The position numbers were made by a program, and so were the translations under genes. Under the pieces are notes generated by a model that ran no database searches, was not told the DNA's origin, and was given only the letters and a program-made list of their open reading frames with translations. A DNA stretch of 64,000 nucleotides from Claveliimonas bilis (GTDB taxonomy: Bacteria; Bacillota; Clostridia; Lachnospirales; Lachnospiraceae), in the NCBI RefSeq assembly GCF_030296775.1, contig NZ_AP027742.1:1364001-1428000 (forward strand). Direction: 5' to 3'. Numbering within the stretch: position 1 is the first letter of the stretch; each line of letters opens with the position of its first letter. Positions 44,773-55,824 of this stretch are shown here, piece by piece.

Positions 44773-44820
44773 GTATTAAGTATTTAATACAATAATATAA
44801 TAAGACAATTGCAAAGTCAA
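44773..44820 (-). promoter_or_regulatory. Promoter of the ABC exporter with an operator
   Basis: Minus-strand TTGACT (44820-44815), 17-base spacer and TATTAT (44797-44792). Just downstream lies the perfect inverted repeat GTATTAA-4-TTAATAC (44773-44790), which would block initiation if bound. The cognate regulator is not next to it in this window; GntR-type regulators often control such exporters. Confidence 0.65.
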
Positions 44821-44830
44821 TATTTTTTAC

Positions 44831-44859
44831 TTGAGTTTTTTAAAAGAGAAAGGTAAACT
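44831..44859 (+). promoter_or_regulatory. Promoter of the small gene at 44901
   Basis: TTGAGT (44831-44836), 17-base spacer, TAAACT (44854-44859). Confidence 0.5.
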
Positions 44860-44900
44860 ATTCATAGAAGACGTTGAAACAGTTTCAGGAGGAATAGGAA

Positions 44901-45194
44901 ATGAAAATTTACGATACTGTGAAAAAGGAAGAAATTGAGATCGGCGATTACAAAGATCTGATCAAGATCATGCAGGACGGCAGACAGGTAGATCTCTATC
45001 TGAAAGAGAAAAAATCGGACGAGGACGGCTATCTTACATGGGATGTAGAGCATTGGTCAAGCATTGAACCCAAGAGATTTATCCGCTGCTATTCTCTGGA
45101 AGGAAGAGTGCTGGGAGAGTCTACGGGACATAATATTTATGATCTGGAAAATGAATTTAAGCCGGAAGAAGCCCGGAAGATAGAATTAAGTTAA
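44901..45194 (+). CDS. Small conserved-looking protein of unknown function
   Basis: The 97-residue, soluble and charged protein has aromatic-rich GYLTWDVEHWSSIEPKRFIRCY in the middle and an acidic C-terminal NEFKPEEARKIE segment. AGGAGGAA lies before the ATG, a promoter before it and a terminator after it, so it is a real monocistronic gene. I do not recognise a family. Confidence 0.75.
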   Translation: MKIYDTVKKEEIEIGDYKDLIKIMQDGRQVDLYLKEKKSDEDGYLTWDVEHWSSIEPKRFIRCYSLEGRVLGESTGHNIYDLENEFKPEEARKIELS

Positions 45195-45197
45195 GAA

Positions 45198-45240
45198 AAA
45201 TCCCGGAACGCAAACGAATGGGTGCGTTTCGGGATTTCTT
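45198..45240 (+). terminator. Terminator after the small gene
   Basis: Arms 45198-45212 and 45223-45237 pair over fifteen positions with one wobble, followed by a short pyrimidine run. The A run before it makes it usable on the minus strand as well. Confidence 0.8.
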
Positions 45241-45271
45241 CTATATATCATGTCTGTGTCTGCAGATGCTA

Positions 45272-46165
45272 TTACGTTATATTCAGCACTTCTTTCATAT
45301 CGTTTGGAAGCGGGGCAGTAAATTCCATAAATCTTCCTGTAATGGGATGTGAAAATGACAGCCGGTAGGAGTGAAGTGCCTGCCGGCTGATGTATTTCAT
45401 ATCCGGATTATAGAGATAATCTCCGATGAGAGGATAGCCGAGGTACTGCATGTGCACCCGGATCTGATGGGTGCGCCCGGTTTCCAGTTTCAGGGCAACT
45501 AATGTGTGAGGACCGTACACACCTACCGTACGGTAGTGAGTGACAGCGTTTTCCCCGTGCTCAAAGTCTACCATCCGCTCGATAATGGAAGTGCCTTTGC
45601 GGGCAAGAGGCGCGCATATGGTACCGGACTTAGGACTTACATGTCCGCTGGCAATAGCCAGATATTCCCGGCACAGGGCCTTTTCGCTTACCATAGAGGA
45701 AAGAATGCCGGCGCTGACAAGATGCTTTGCAACCACCGTCAGACCGGAAGTGTCTCTATCCAGACGATTGCAGCAGCGGAAAATGAAAGGTTTCCCCTGT
45801 TCCTGATAGTACCAGGCCAGTGCATTTGCCATGGAATTGGTATAATTGTTCATGGACGGGTGGATGGGCATTCCAGCAGGCTTATTGATGACAATGATAT
45901 CCTCGTCTTCGTATATGATATCCAGCGGCAGATGGACGGGAGGGATCTTTTCCGAGGATTTCTCTTCGCATATGTGCACGGAAAGCAAGTCCCCTTCCTT
46001 AAGCTGCTGGCGCATATAGTAGTGGACGCCGTTTACCAGAATGCTTTTGGGCATCCGTTTGATAACAGAAAGGTTCTGGCGGGAGTAGCCTTTCCTTTTC
46101 AAAAACTGCTCTACCCGAAGCCCGTCCGCTTCTTTTCCTATTTTATAATCAATGGTTCGATTCAT
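45272..46165 (-). CDS. RluA-family pseudouridine synthase
   Basis: The 297-residue protein has an N-terminal S4 domain (VEQFLKRKGYSRQNL) and the RluA catalytic domain with NRLDRDTSGLTVVAK, whose aspartate attacks uridine, and the TGRTHQIRVHM motif. It modifies large rRNA; RluD-type target is likely but not proven. Confidence 0.9.
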   Translation of the reverse strand: MNRTIDYKIGKEADGLRVEQFLKRKGYSRQNLSVIKRMPKSILVNGVHYYMRQQLKEGDLLSVHICEEKSSEKIPPVHLPLDIIYEDEDIIVINKPAGMPIHPSMNNYTNSMANALAWYYQEQGKPFIFRCCNRLDRDTSGLTVVAKHLVSAGILSSMVSEKALCREYLAIASGHVSPKSGTICAPLARKGTSIIERMVDFEHGENAVTHYRTVGVYGPHTLVALKLETGRTHQIRVHMQYLGYPLIGDYLYNPDMKYISRQALHSYRLSFSHPITGRFMEFTAPLPNDMKEVLNIT

Positions 46166-46243
46166 ATATTTCTCCTGTATTCAGAGTATGCCTGTGAATA
46201 GTAGCAGTATATCACGTAAAAAATAAAAAATCTATAAATCCTG

Positions 46244-46272
46244 TTGACAAATAAAATTAGGAGTGATACATT
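46244..46272 (+). promoter_or_regulatory. Promoter of the hrcA-grpE-dnaK-dnaJ operon
   Basis: TTGACA (46244-46249), 17-base spacer and TACATT (46267-46272), directly before the CIRCE element. Confidence 0.85.
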
Positions 46273-46286
46273 AATAACCGTAGAGA

Positions 46287-46313
46287 TTAGCACTCGGATG
46301 AAATGAGTGCTAA
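46287..46313 (+). promoter_or_regulatory. CIRCE operator (HrcA binding site)
   Basis: TTAGCACTC (46287-46295), nine bases, GAGTGCTAA (46305-46313) match the CIRCE consensus exactly. HrcA bound here represses the operon until heat stress. Confidence 0.97.
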
Positions 46314-46336
46314 CAAAACAAAAGGAGGCAGTTAGG

Positions 46337-47380
46337 ATGCAGAATGCAGAAGGACTGGGTGAAAGAAAACTGAAAATTCTTCATGCGATCATCCAGACCT
46401 ATCTGGAGACAGGAGAGCCGGTAGGATCCAGAACAATATCCAAATATACGGATTTGAATTTAAGTTCTGCGACGATCCGAAATGAGATGGCTGATCTGGA
46501 AGAACTTGGATATATCCTGCAGCCTCATACATCGGCAGGAAGGATTCCTTCGGACAAAGGATACCGCTTATATGTGGATATGCTGATGGAAGAAAAGGAG
46601 CAGGAGCTGAATGAAATGCAGGAGCAGATGCTGCAGAAAGCTGATAAAATGGATCAGCTTCTGAAACAGGCAGCACAGGTGCTTGCGGCAAATACCAATT
46701 ATGCGACCATGGTTTCCACTCCGAGAAACAGTGCCAACAGGCTGAAGTTTATTCAGCTTTCCCAGGTAGATGAAGAGCAGGTTATTGCAGTCATTGTGCT
46801 GGGGGGGAATGTAATCAAGAATAAGATTATTAATGTAAGAGAACCCCTTGGCAATGAAAATCTTCTGAAACTGAATATGCTTTTGAATACATCACTGAAC
46901 GGCATGTCTATTGAAGAAATCAATCTGGGACTGATCGCGAGGCTGAAAGAGCAGGCTGGAATCCACAGTGAAGTGATCAGCGATGTGCTTGATGCAGTTG
47001 CCGATGCAATACAGATTGATGAGGATATGCAGATTTATACAAGCGGCGCTACGAATATTTTCAAATATCCGGAGCTTAGCGATAAGCAGAGCGCCCAGGA
47101 AATCATCAGTGCCTTTGAGGAAAAACAGCAGCTGACCGAGCTGGTTACCCAGACCCTTTCACAGGAAGACAATACCGGGATTCAGGTATATATTGGAGAT
47201 GAGACTCCGGTACAGACCATGAAAGACTGCAGCGTTGTAACTGCAACATATGAATTGGGAGATGGGATGCGGGGTACGATAGGTATTATCGGACCGAAGC
47301 GAATGGATTATGAACATGTGTTAAAATCGCTGAAGCGCCTTCAAGGTGAATTGGATGCGATGTTTCATAAGAAAGAATAA
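46337..47380 (+). CDS. hrcA: Heat-inducible transcription repressor HrcA
   Basis: The 347-residue repressor has an N-terminal winged helix (DLNLSSATIRNEMADLEELGYI), a middle coiled region (about residues 95-120) and a C-terminal GAF-like domain. It binds CIRCE, which lies directly upstream, and so controls its own operon. ATG at 46337 follows AAAGGAGG; an earlier in-frame start at 46307 lies inside the CIRCE half site. Confidence 0.95.
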   Translation: MQNAEGLGERKLKILHAIIQTYLETGEPVGSRTISKYTDLNLSSATIRNEMADLEELGYILQPHTSAGRIPSDKGYRLYVDMLMEEKEQELNEMQEQMLQKADKMDQLLKQAAQVLAANTNYATMVSTPRNSANRLKFIQLSQVDEEQVIAVIVLGGNVIKNKIINVREPLGNENLLKLNMLLNTSLNGMSIEEINLGLIARLKEQAGIHSEVISDVLDAVADAIQIDEDMQIYTSGATNIFKYPELSDKQSAQEIISAFEEKQQLTELVTQTLSQEDNTGIQVYIGDETPVQTMKDCSVVTATYELGDGMRGTIGIIGPKRMDYEHVLKSLKRLQGELDAMFHKKE

Positions 47381-47397
47381 GAAAGGTGGATGAACCC

Positions 47398-48075
47398 TTG
47401 GAAGAGAATAAAAAAGAGACAGGACAGGAAAAGAGCCAGGAAGAAATGGTAAAAGAAGCTGTGGAGGAAGCAAAAAAAGCAGCAGCTGACCAGGAAAATG
47501 CTGAAACAGACAAAGAGGAAACAGCAGAGGGTCAGGAAGAAGCCAAAGAAGAAGACGTTAAAGAAGGGGAAGACACAGAAGAAACCCAGCAGGAGAAGCA
47601 GGGCGATAAAAAGTTCTTTGGCAGAAAGAATAAAAAAGACAAAAAAGATGAAAAGATCGAGGAGCTTACAGATAAGCTCACAAGGCAGATGGCCGAGTTT
47701 GATAACTTCCGCAAACGTACAGAAAAGGAAAAATCCCAGATGTATGAGGTTGGAGCGAAAGATATCATAGAAAAAATCCTTCCGGTTGTTGACAACTTTG
47801 AGCGAGGACTTGCAGCGGTAGCTGAGGAGGATAAGGAGCATCCGTTCATGCAGGGCATGGATAAGGTGTATAAACAGTTGATGACTACACTGGATGAGAT
47901 TGGGGTGAAACCGATCGAGGCAGTGGGTCAGGAATTTAACCCTGATTTTCACAATGCAGTGATGCATGTGGAGAATGAAAATTTCGGTGAGAACATGGTA
48001 GCCGAGGAATTTCAGAAAGGTTATACCTACCGTGACAGCGTGGTAAGACACAGCATGGTAAAGGTAGCAAACTAA
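47398..48075 (+). CDS. grpE: Nucleotide exchange factor GrpE
   Basis: The 225-residue protein has a long acidic and lysine-rich N-terminal tail (about 1-80), a coiled coil and the GrpE head with VGQEFNPDFHNAVMHVE and YRDSVVRHSMVKVAN. It exchanges ADP for ATP on DnaK. The start is probably TTG at 47398, eight bases after AAAGGTGG; GTG at 47386 is in frame but lies within that ribosome site. It sits between hrcA and dnaK. Confidence 0.92.
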   Translation: MEENKKETGQEKSQEEMVKEAVEEAKKAAADQENAETDKEETAEGQEEAKEEDVKEGEDTEETQQEKQGDKKFFGRKNKKDKKDEKIEELTDKLTRQMAEFDNFRKRTEKEKSQMYEVGAKDIIEKILPVVDNFERGLAAVAEEDKEHPFMQGMDKVYKQLMTTLDEIGVKPIEAVGQEFNPDFHNAVMHVENENFGENMVAEEFQKGYTYRDSVVRHSMVKVAN

Positions 48076-48114
48076 CAGGCAAACAATCAAATTTTTATAA
48101 AACAGGAGGAATAG

Positions 48115-50004
<1,890 letters not shown>

Positions 50005-50043
50005 GGACAGGTAAGTAGCCAGGATAAAGGCCTAATAAAAAAG

Positions 50044-50110
50044 AGTTCTGCGGAACCCAATGCAGGCTTCGGGCTTAAAAAGCCCGGACAGTATTGGGCC
50101 CCGCAGAACT
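50044..50110 (+). other. Nested hairpin between dnaK and dnaJ
   Basis: Outer arms AGTTCTGCGG (50044-50053) and CCGCAGAACT (50101-50110) enclose CCCAAT/ATTGGG and an inner seven-base hairpin CGGGCTT/AAGCCCG (50070-50086). No T tract follows, so it looks like an mRNA processing or stability element that would give more dnaK than dnaJ mRNA (inference). Confidence 0.7.
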
Positions 50111-50167
50111 TTGTATGCAGGCAAAAGCTTGCTGCCTTCACATGAAAAAAACGAAAGGTGATAGATA

Positions 50168-51355
50168 ATGGCAGAATCAAAAAGAGATTACTATGAAGTG
50201 CTGGGAGTCAGCAAAGATGCCGATGAAGCGACTCTGAAAAAGGCATACAGGCAGGTGGCAAAGAAGTACCATCCGGATATGAATCCTGGAGACAAAGAGG
50301 CAGAGAAGAAATTCAAAGAAGCTTCCGAGGCCTATGCTGTTTTGAGTGATCCGGAGAAGCGTCGTCAGTATGACCAGTTCGGGCATGCAGCATTTGAAGG
50401 TGGGGCCGGCGGAGCCGGAGGCTTCGGTGGTTTTGATTTCAGTGGTGCAGATTTCAGTGACATTTTTGGTGATATTTTCGGTGATCTGTTTGGCGGCGGA
50501 AGACGTTCCGGGCGTGCAAATCAAGGCCCGATGAAAGGAATGAATATCCGCAAGAGTGTCCGTATTACTTTTGAGGAGGCTGTATTTGGCTGTGAGAAGG
50601 AGCTGGATGTAGTTCTGAAGGATCCATGCCCGAAATGTAACGGAACAGGAGCTAAGCCGGGAACTTCTCCTGAAACCTGTCCGAAATGCGGCGGTAAAGG
50701 ACAGGTGGTATACACACAGCAGTCTTTCTTTGGTACCGTCCAGAATGTACAGACCTGTCCGGAGTGTCATGGAAGCGGAAAGATCATACGTGAAAAATGT
50801 CCGGACTGCAGCGGCTCTGGATACATTTCCAGTAAAAAGAAGATTTCCGTATCTATTCCGGCAGGAATTGATAACGGTCAGAGTGTAAGAATACGTGAAA
50901 AGGGAGAACCGGGAGTCAATGGAGGACCAAGAGGAGATCTTCTGGTGGAAGTTAGCGTTTCACGCCATCCAATCTTCCAGAGACAGGATATGCATATTTT
51001 CTCTACTGCGCCCATTTCTTTTGCGCAGGCTGCCCTCGGCGGTGATGTGCGCATCAAGACAGTAGACGGAGATGTGATCTATACGGTGAAACCGGGAACA
51101 AAAACAGATACAAAAGTACGTCTTCGCGGAAAAGGAGTTCCATCCATCCGCAATTCCCAGGTACGGGGCGATCATTATGTGACCCTTGTTATCCAGACAC
51201 CGGAACGGCTGAGCAGTGAGGCGAAAGAAGCGCTGAAGAAATTTGACGCTTTGACAGGGAATACTCTGAATCAGTCACAGGAAGAGCTGGAATCGGCCAA
51301 AAAAGGGAAGAAAAAAGGATTTATGGATAAGATGAAAGAGGCCTTTGATGATTGA
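50168..51355 (+). CDS. dnaJ: Chaperone protein DnaJ
   Basis: The 395-residue type I Hsp40 has a J domain with HPD in [14 protein letters not shown], a glycine/phenylalanine-rich linker ([16 protein letters not shown]), a zinc region with four CxxCxGxG-type repeats (about residues 153-220), and the C-terminal substrate domain. It stimulates DnaK ATPase. It is the last gene of the CIRCE operon. Confidence 0.96.
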   Translation: MAESKRDYYEVLGVSKDADEATLKKAYRQVAKKYHPDMNPGDKEAEKKFKEASEAYAVLSDPEKRRQYDQFGHAAFEGGAGGAGGFGGFDFSGADFSDIFGDIFGDLFGGGRRSGRANQGPMKGMNIRKSVRITFEEAVFGCEKELDVVLKDPCPKCNGTGAKPGTSPETCPKCGGKGQVVYTQQSFFGTVQNVQTCPECHGSGKIIREKCPDCSGSGYISSKKKISVSIPAGIDNGQSVRIREKGEPGVNGGPRGDLLVEVSVSRHPIFQRQDMHIFSTAPISFAQAALGGDVRIKTVDGDVIYTVKPGTKTDTKVRLRGKGVPSIRNSQVRGDHYVTLVIQTPERLSSEAKEALKKFDALTGNTLNQSQEELESAKKGKKKGFMDKMKEAFDD

Positions 51356-51394
51356 TCATCAGGGGCTTCTTTCGTAAATATCGTAAAAAGACAA

Positions 51395-51423
51395 TTGTCG
51401 AAAAGAGAGGATTCAAGTATAAT
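51395..51423 (+). promoter_or_regulatory. Promoter of the LacI-type regulator gene
   Basis: TTGTCG (51395-51400), 17-base spacer, TATAAT (51418-51423). Confidence 0.65.
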
Positions 51424-51454
51424 AGACAAAAGAAGGAGAGAAAGGAGGGATCAT

Positions 51455-52429
51455 ATGGCAGGAATACGAGATGTTGCCAGGGAAGCGCATGTAGGTATTG
51501 GCACGGTATCGCGTTACTTAAACGGAAGCGGCTATGTGTCTGAAGAGAGCAGAAACCGGATAGAGACCGCTATCAAAACACTTGATTATCAGCCCAATGA
51601 ATTGGCGAGAAACCTCTACAGGAACCGATCGGGGATCATAGGAGTGATCGTACCGGACTTGGAACATCCTTTTTTCTCAAAGCTGAGTAAATACATTGAG
51701 ATCAATCTTTATGAGCGGAATTATAAGACTATGATCTGTAATACTGTAGGGATCAGTAACCGGGAAAAAGAATATTTGAAGATGCTGGAGAGAAATGTGG
51801 TGGACGGGATAATTGCAGCTGCCCATACGCTGCACAGCGAGGAATATCTGAAGATCAACAGGCCGATCCTGGCCATGGATAAAGACTTTAACGGGCAGAT
51901 ACCGTTGGTACATTCCGATCACAAAAAGGGAGGTGCCCTTGCGGCTGAAGCAGTGATAAAGGCGGGATGCCGTAATGTCTTGCAGTTTACTACTTCCTCA
52001 AAAGTGACGACACCGGCCAATCAGCGGCATATTGTATTTGAGGAGATCTGTACGAAACATGGCATCAGGGTAAGGACTGTGGAGACAAACTGGAATCTGT
52101 TTTCCCACGAGCATTTCAGGCGTTATATGCAAAAAGAGATGGTAAAATACCCGGATGTAGACGGTATTTTTTCAGCAGATATTCCGGCTATCGCCTGCAT
52201 GAATGTTTTAAAACAGAGAGGATACAAAATCCCTCAGGATGTAAAGATCATAGGCTACGATGGTTTGGATGTCATTTACATGACAGATCCGCCGCTTACA
52301 TCGGTTTCGCAGGATATTGAAAAACTTGCAGAATGTTGTGTGGATACAATCATTCGGATTATTGAAGGAAAAGAATACGAGAGTCATCAGGTGATTGATG
52401 TGGACTTTGTACAAGGGAAGAGTATATGA
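51455..52429 (+). CDS. LacI-family transcriptional regulator of the fructan locus
   Basis: The 324-residue regulator has an N-terminal helix-turn-helix (IRDVAREAHVGIGTVSRYLNG) with the hinge helix (DYQPNELARNLYRNRS), and a C-terminal periplasmic-binding-like sugar domain. ATG 51455 follows AGGAGGG; the longer frame starts in the promoter. It precedes the sugar importer and probably binds the two palindromes at 52604 and 52660. The effector is likely a fructose-containing sugar (inference). Confidence 0.9.
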   Translation: MAGIRDVAREAHVGIGTVSRYLNGSGYVSEESRNRIETAIKTLDYQPNELARNLYRNRSGIIGVIVPDLEHPFFSKLSKYIEINLYERNYKTMICNTVGISNREKEYLKMLERNVVDGIIAAAHTLHSEEYLKINRPILAMDKDFNGQIPLVHSDHKKGGALAAEAVIKAGCRNVLQFTTSSKVTTPANQRHIVFEEICTKHGIRVRTVETNWNLFSHEHFRRYMQKEMVKYPDVDGIFSADIPAIACMNVLKQRGYKIPQDVKIIGYDGLDVIYMTDPPLTSVSQDIEKLAECCVDTIIRIIEGKEYESHQVIDVDFVQGKSI

Positions 52430-52475
52430 GAAATTAGTAAGAATACACAAAAAAGCATATTTTTTGATGTTGGTA

Positions 52476-52504
52476 TTGACACAAATAGACAAGGGTGCTA
52501 TATT
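52476..52504 (+). promoter_or_regulatory. Promoter of the fructan locus
   Basis: Consensus TTGACA (52476-52481), 17-base spacer, TATATT (52499-52504). The leader from here to the first gene is about 190 bases and holds both operator palindromes. Confidence 0.75.
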
Positions 52505-52603
52505 GAAAATAACTTATAAAGTATTCCCGGAGCGCGCAGGGAAATACGGAATAAGATGTAACCGGAAAAATGAAAGCCAAAAATTATTTTTTTTACTGAA
52601 AAG

Positions 52604-52617
52604 TGGAACGGGTTCCA
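52604..52617. promoter_or_regulatory. LacI-type operator 1
   Basis: TGGAAC-GG-GTTCCA, a palindrome with a two-base centre. It lies in the leader before the binding-protein gene and inside a larger inverted repeat (about 52567-52585 with 52633-52651). Confidence 0.75.
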
Positions 52618-52659
52618 TTATCAAACAGAAACAATTTGGCTTTTCATTTTTAACTACTA

Positions 52660-52673
52660 TGGAACGGGTTCCA
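52660..52673. promoter_or_regulatory. LacI-type operator 2
   Basis: Second identical TGGAACGGGTTCCA, 56 bases (about five helical turns) after the first, with an extra symmetric A/T on each side. It lies just before the ribosome site of the binding-protein gene. Confidence 0.75.
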
Positions 52674-52699
52674 TAAGGAGAAAGAGGAGGACGATTTTT

Positions 52700-54016
52700 A
52701 TGAAAAAAATGACGGCAAAAAGGTGGATTTCCGCAAGTCTCGTTACAGTTCTTTCAGCAGGCCTGCTGGCGGGATGCGGAAGCAGCACAGACGAAGAGAA
52801 CAGTGACGGTGGAGAAACTACGATCAAGTTTGGTATTCATGTAGCCAACCCGGAAGATCAGGAGCCTGTGACTTACAACATTGTCCAGGAATTTAACAAG
52901 AAGTATGAAGGAAAATATAAGGTGGAATTTGAAGCGGCAGATACGGAAACTCATTCCAAGAATCTGAAGCTTCAGTCTACGGATGGAACCCTTCCGGATA
53001 TTTTCTGGGTGGAGGGAGCTCAGGCTCCAGAGTATGCAGAGTCGGGTGTGTTGATGGATCTGTCAGATTATCTGAAGGAAAATACAGATATTGACGAAGC
53101 TTTAAATGGAATGGAAGACAGTTATAACAACGGTGAGATTCAGTATGGTTTGCCTTATCAGTGTAATGTTCAGGGATTTTTCTATAATAAAGAATTATTT
53201 GACGCTGCCGGGGTAGAATATCCTACAAATGAGACTACATATGAAGAGTTTCTGGATATGATCGCCAAATTAAAGGAATCCGGCGTCACTCCGATTGCCA
53301 TCGGAAGCAAAAACAGCAGCTACACAATGTGGGAGTTTAATGAATTTCTGGAAAGATACGGATGGTCTGAAAATATCGATGCGATTTTAAGTGGAGAGAA
53401 GAAATTCAATAATTCGGATCTTGTTGCCTGCTTTGAAAAAATGGAAGGGTTAAAAGATGCAGGTGCTTTTCCGGACAATATGGCAACTATTGAATATTTT
53501 GATGCAAAACAGCTCTTTGACAACGGTACGGCAGCAATGTTTGGCACAGGACAGTGGGATTGCAGTGAGTTTGATGAAAATCTTGGCGATAAAGTAGGAT
53601 TCTGGTGGGGACCTGTCTTTACAGACAGTGATTATGAACAGAACGTGGCGATGAAAGTTCCCGCAGCTCCTATTGCAGTCAATGCAGAAACAGCAGATGA
53701 CGAGACAATGAAGGAAGCTGTCTATACATTCCTTAATTTCTACTACAGTGAAGATGCGGCAAAAATGTCCTATGAAGGCTCTATCTTCCCGGCAACCTCT
53801 TATGAAGGTATTGCAGCTTCCGACACACAGTATGCCATGAACGCAATGCTGGAAGCTCTGTCAGCAGGATGGCCAAGCCCCGAATCAGCTCCGGACCTTA
53901 CAGTTGGCTCTGCTGTTCAGACAGAACTTTACAATGGTATTTTCGGAGTGCTTCAGGGAACATACACACCGGAAGAAGCCCTGGACAAAATGGATGAAAC
54001 TTTGTCCTATGAATAG
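52700..54016 (+). CDS. ABC sugar transporter substrate-binding lipoprotein
   Basis: The 438-residue protein has a lipoprotein signal with lipobox LLAGC (C26) and the family 1 solute-binding fold of carbohydrate importers (GLPYQCNVQGFFYNKELFDAAGVEYP). It captures the sugar outside the cell for the two permeases downstream. The neighbouring fructan enzymes suggest a fructose-containing oligosaccharide. Confidence 0.92.
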   Translation: MKKMTAKRWISASLVTVLSAGLLAGCGSSTDEENSDGGETTIKFGIHVANPEDQEPVTYNIVQEFNKKYEGKYKVEFEAADTETHSKNLKLQSTDGTLPDIFWVEGAQAPEYAESGVLMDLSDYLKENTDIDEALNGMEDSYNNGEIQYGLPYQCNVQGFFYNKELFDAAGVEYPTNETTYEEFLDMIAKLKESGVTPIAIGSKNSSYTMWEFNEFLERYGWSENIDAILSGEKKFNNSDLVACFEKMEGLKDAGAFPDNMATIEYFDAKQLFDNGTAAMFGTGQWDCSEFDENLGDKVGFWWGPVFTDSDYEQNVAMKVPAAPIAVNAETADDETMKEAVYTFLNFYYSEDAAKMSYEGSIFPATSYEGIAASDTQYAMNAMLEALSAGWPSPESAPDLTVGSAVQTELYNGIFGVLQGTYTPEEALDKMDETLSYE

Positions 54017-54089
54017 AGCGGCAGCAAAAACAGAGTATATAGCAGGAATCAAGTTATGATATAGAAGAAACTGCCGGAGGAGATAAATT

Positions 54090-54974
54090 ATGTATTGGCT
54101 TAGTAAAAAAAGATATAAGATCGGACTGGTACTACCTACGTTGATTGTTTACAGTGTGTTTATCATTTTGCCGATCGGGATTGCTGTATGGTACAGTTTC
54201 ACCAAATATTCGGGAATCGGAAAAGCAACGTTTGTAGGACTTGAGAATTACATGAGGCTTTTTAAAGATAAAGTGTTTTGGGTGTCGCTTAAAAATACAA
54301 TGATCATTTTTGTGCTTGCATTTGTTCTTCTTTTGACAATTTCATTTTTGATCGCCCTTTTGCTGAACAATAAACTGAAAGGCACAGATTTTGCGAAAGC
54401 CCTTATATTCTCCCCGGCAATTATTGCGCCGATCATTGTAGGTATTATCTGGGTTTATATTTTGGATCCCAATGTGGGGATCATCAACAACATTTTAGAC
54501 GCGCTTCATCTTGACTTTTTAAAACAGAAGTGGATCGGCGGAGAGACGCTTTCGCCCTACAGTATTGCTTTCATTTATTTCTGGCAGCAGCTGGGGTATC
54601 TGGTGACTATTTTTATTGCAGGACTGAAAATGATACCGGAGGAAGTGCTGGAAGCAGTAAAGATTGATGGCGCCAGCACGATGCAGAAGATTCGATATGT
54701 CATTATTCCTATGATGCGTTCCACCATCTCTACGGTGGCGGTGCTCATCATTACCGGAGTATTCAAGATCTTTGAGATCGTGCAGCAGACAACGGGAGGT
54801 GGTCCGAACCATCTGTCGGAAACACTGGTTACCTATAGTTATTCTACTACATTCACCAGCGGCAATTATGGATACGGAATGTCTCTTGCAACGGTAACAT
54901 TTGTACTGTCTTTAATTATTACGGGGATTTATTCCTTTTTGACACGGGAAAGAGAAGGAGGGAACAAAAGATGA
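54090..54974 (+). CDS. ABC sugar transporter permease (MalF-like)
   Basis: The 294-residue protein has six hydrophobic segments and the ATPase-contact EAA motif (EEVLEAVKIDGASTMQKIRYVIIPMM). It belongs to the CUT1 class of oligosaccharide importers. It overlaps the next permease by four bases. Confidence 0.93.
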   Translation: MYWLSKKRYKIGLVLPTLIVYSVFIILPIGIAVWYSFTKYSGIGKATFVGLENYMRLFKDKVFWVSLKNTMIIFVLAFVLLLTISFLIALLLNNKLKGTDFAKALIFSPAIIAPIIVGIIWVYILDPNVGIINNILDALHLDFLKQKWIGGETLSPYSIAFIYFWQQLGYLVTIFIAGLKMIPEEVLEAVKIDGASTMQKIRYVIIPMMRSTISTVAVLIITGVFKIFEIVQQTTGGGPNHLSETLVTYSYSTTFTSGNYGYGMSLATVTFVLSLIITGIYSFLTREREGGNKR

Positions 54975-55801
54975 TCGGAAAAAAGAAAAAAACAGTGATG
55001 TATATTTTGATCATTGCCATTACATTGATTGTTGTATTCCCTTTTATCTGGATGCTGATCCTCTCCTTCAGGAGCAGCGCCGATATTATGACAAATCCAC
55101 TGGCGCTTCCGGAATCACTGAATCTGGAGAATTATATCAATGCCACTAAGACTCTTGATTTTATCAGACTTTATGGCAACACAATCTTTGTGTGCGTGGT
55201 TTCGCTGATCATAGAGCTGGTGATCACCTTTTTCAGCTCTTTTGTCTTAAGCAGGATGGTGTTCAAAAACAAAAAGATCCGGTCCATGCTGTATGGATTT
55301 TTGATCATTGGATTGTCAATCTCACCATTTATTCTGCTGTTTCCGGTGTATCAGATCAATGTGAGGCTTCATTTAAGGGAACAGTTTGCGCTGATCATGC
55401 CCTATGTGGCGACATCAATTTCCTTTAATACGCTTTTGCTTACCAATTATATGAAATCTCTTCCTGTGGAGATTGACGAGGCGGCCATTATAGACGGCTG
55501 TTCCCTGTGGGATCTGATGTTCCGGGTGATCCTTCCTATGTCGAAGCCGGTCATCGCTACTATTGTAACATTTAATGTCCTTTATATCTGGAATGAATAT
55601 CCGTTTGCCTCAGTTATGCTAAGGGATGTATCAGATTACACTCTTTCCATGGGAGCATCCTTCTTTAAGGGCAACTACACAGTGGATTACGGCGGCATTA
55701 TTGCTTCCAGTGTGATGATCATTATTCCAGAGCTGATTTTCTATGGGATTTTCCAGAAGCATATTGTAGAAGGAATGACAGCAGGAGCTGTCAAAGGATA
55801 A
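54971..55801 (+). CDS. ABC sugar transporter permease (MalG-like)
   Basis: The 276-residue partner has six hydrophobic segments and the EAA motif (PVEIDEAAIIDGCSLWDLMFRVILPM). The operon encodes no ATPase, so it probably uses a shared MsmK-type ATPase, as many CUT1 importers do in Firmicutes. Confidence 0.93.
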   Translation: MIGKKKKTVMYILIIAITLIVVFPFIWMLILSFRSSADIMTNPLALPESLNLENYINATKTLDFIRLYGNTIFVCVVSLIIELVITFFSSFVLSRMVFKNKKIRSMLYGFLIIGLSISPFILLFPVYQINVRLHLREQFALIMPYVATSISFNTLLLTNYMKSLPVEIDEAAIIDGCSLWDLMFRVILPMSKPVIATIVTFNVLYIWNEYPFASVMLRDVSDYTLSMGASFFKGNYTVDYGGIIASSVMIIIPELIFYGIFQKHIVEGMTAGAVKG

Positions 55802-55824
55802 AAACAGGAGAAAGGAAAAGAATT

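Noticed and set aside
47386-47397. GTG start for grpE
   Set aside because: This GTG overlaps the AAAGGTGG ribosome site; TTG at 47398 has proper spacing.
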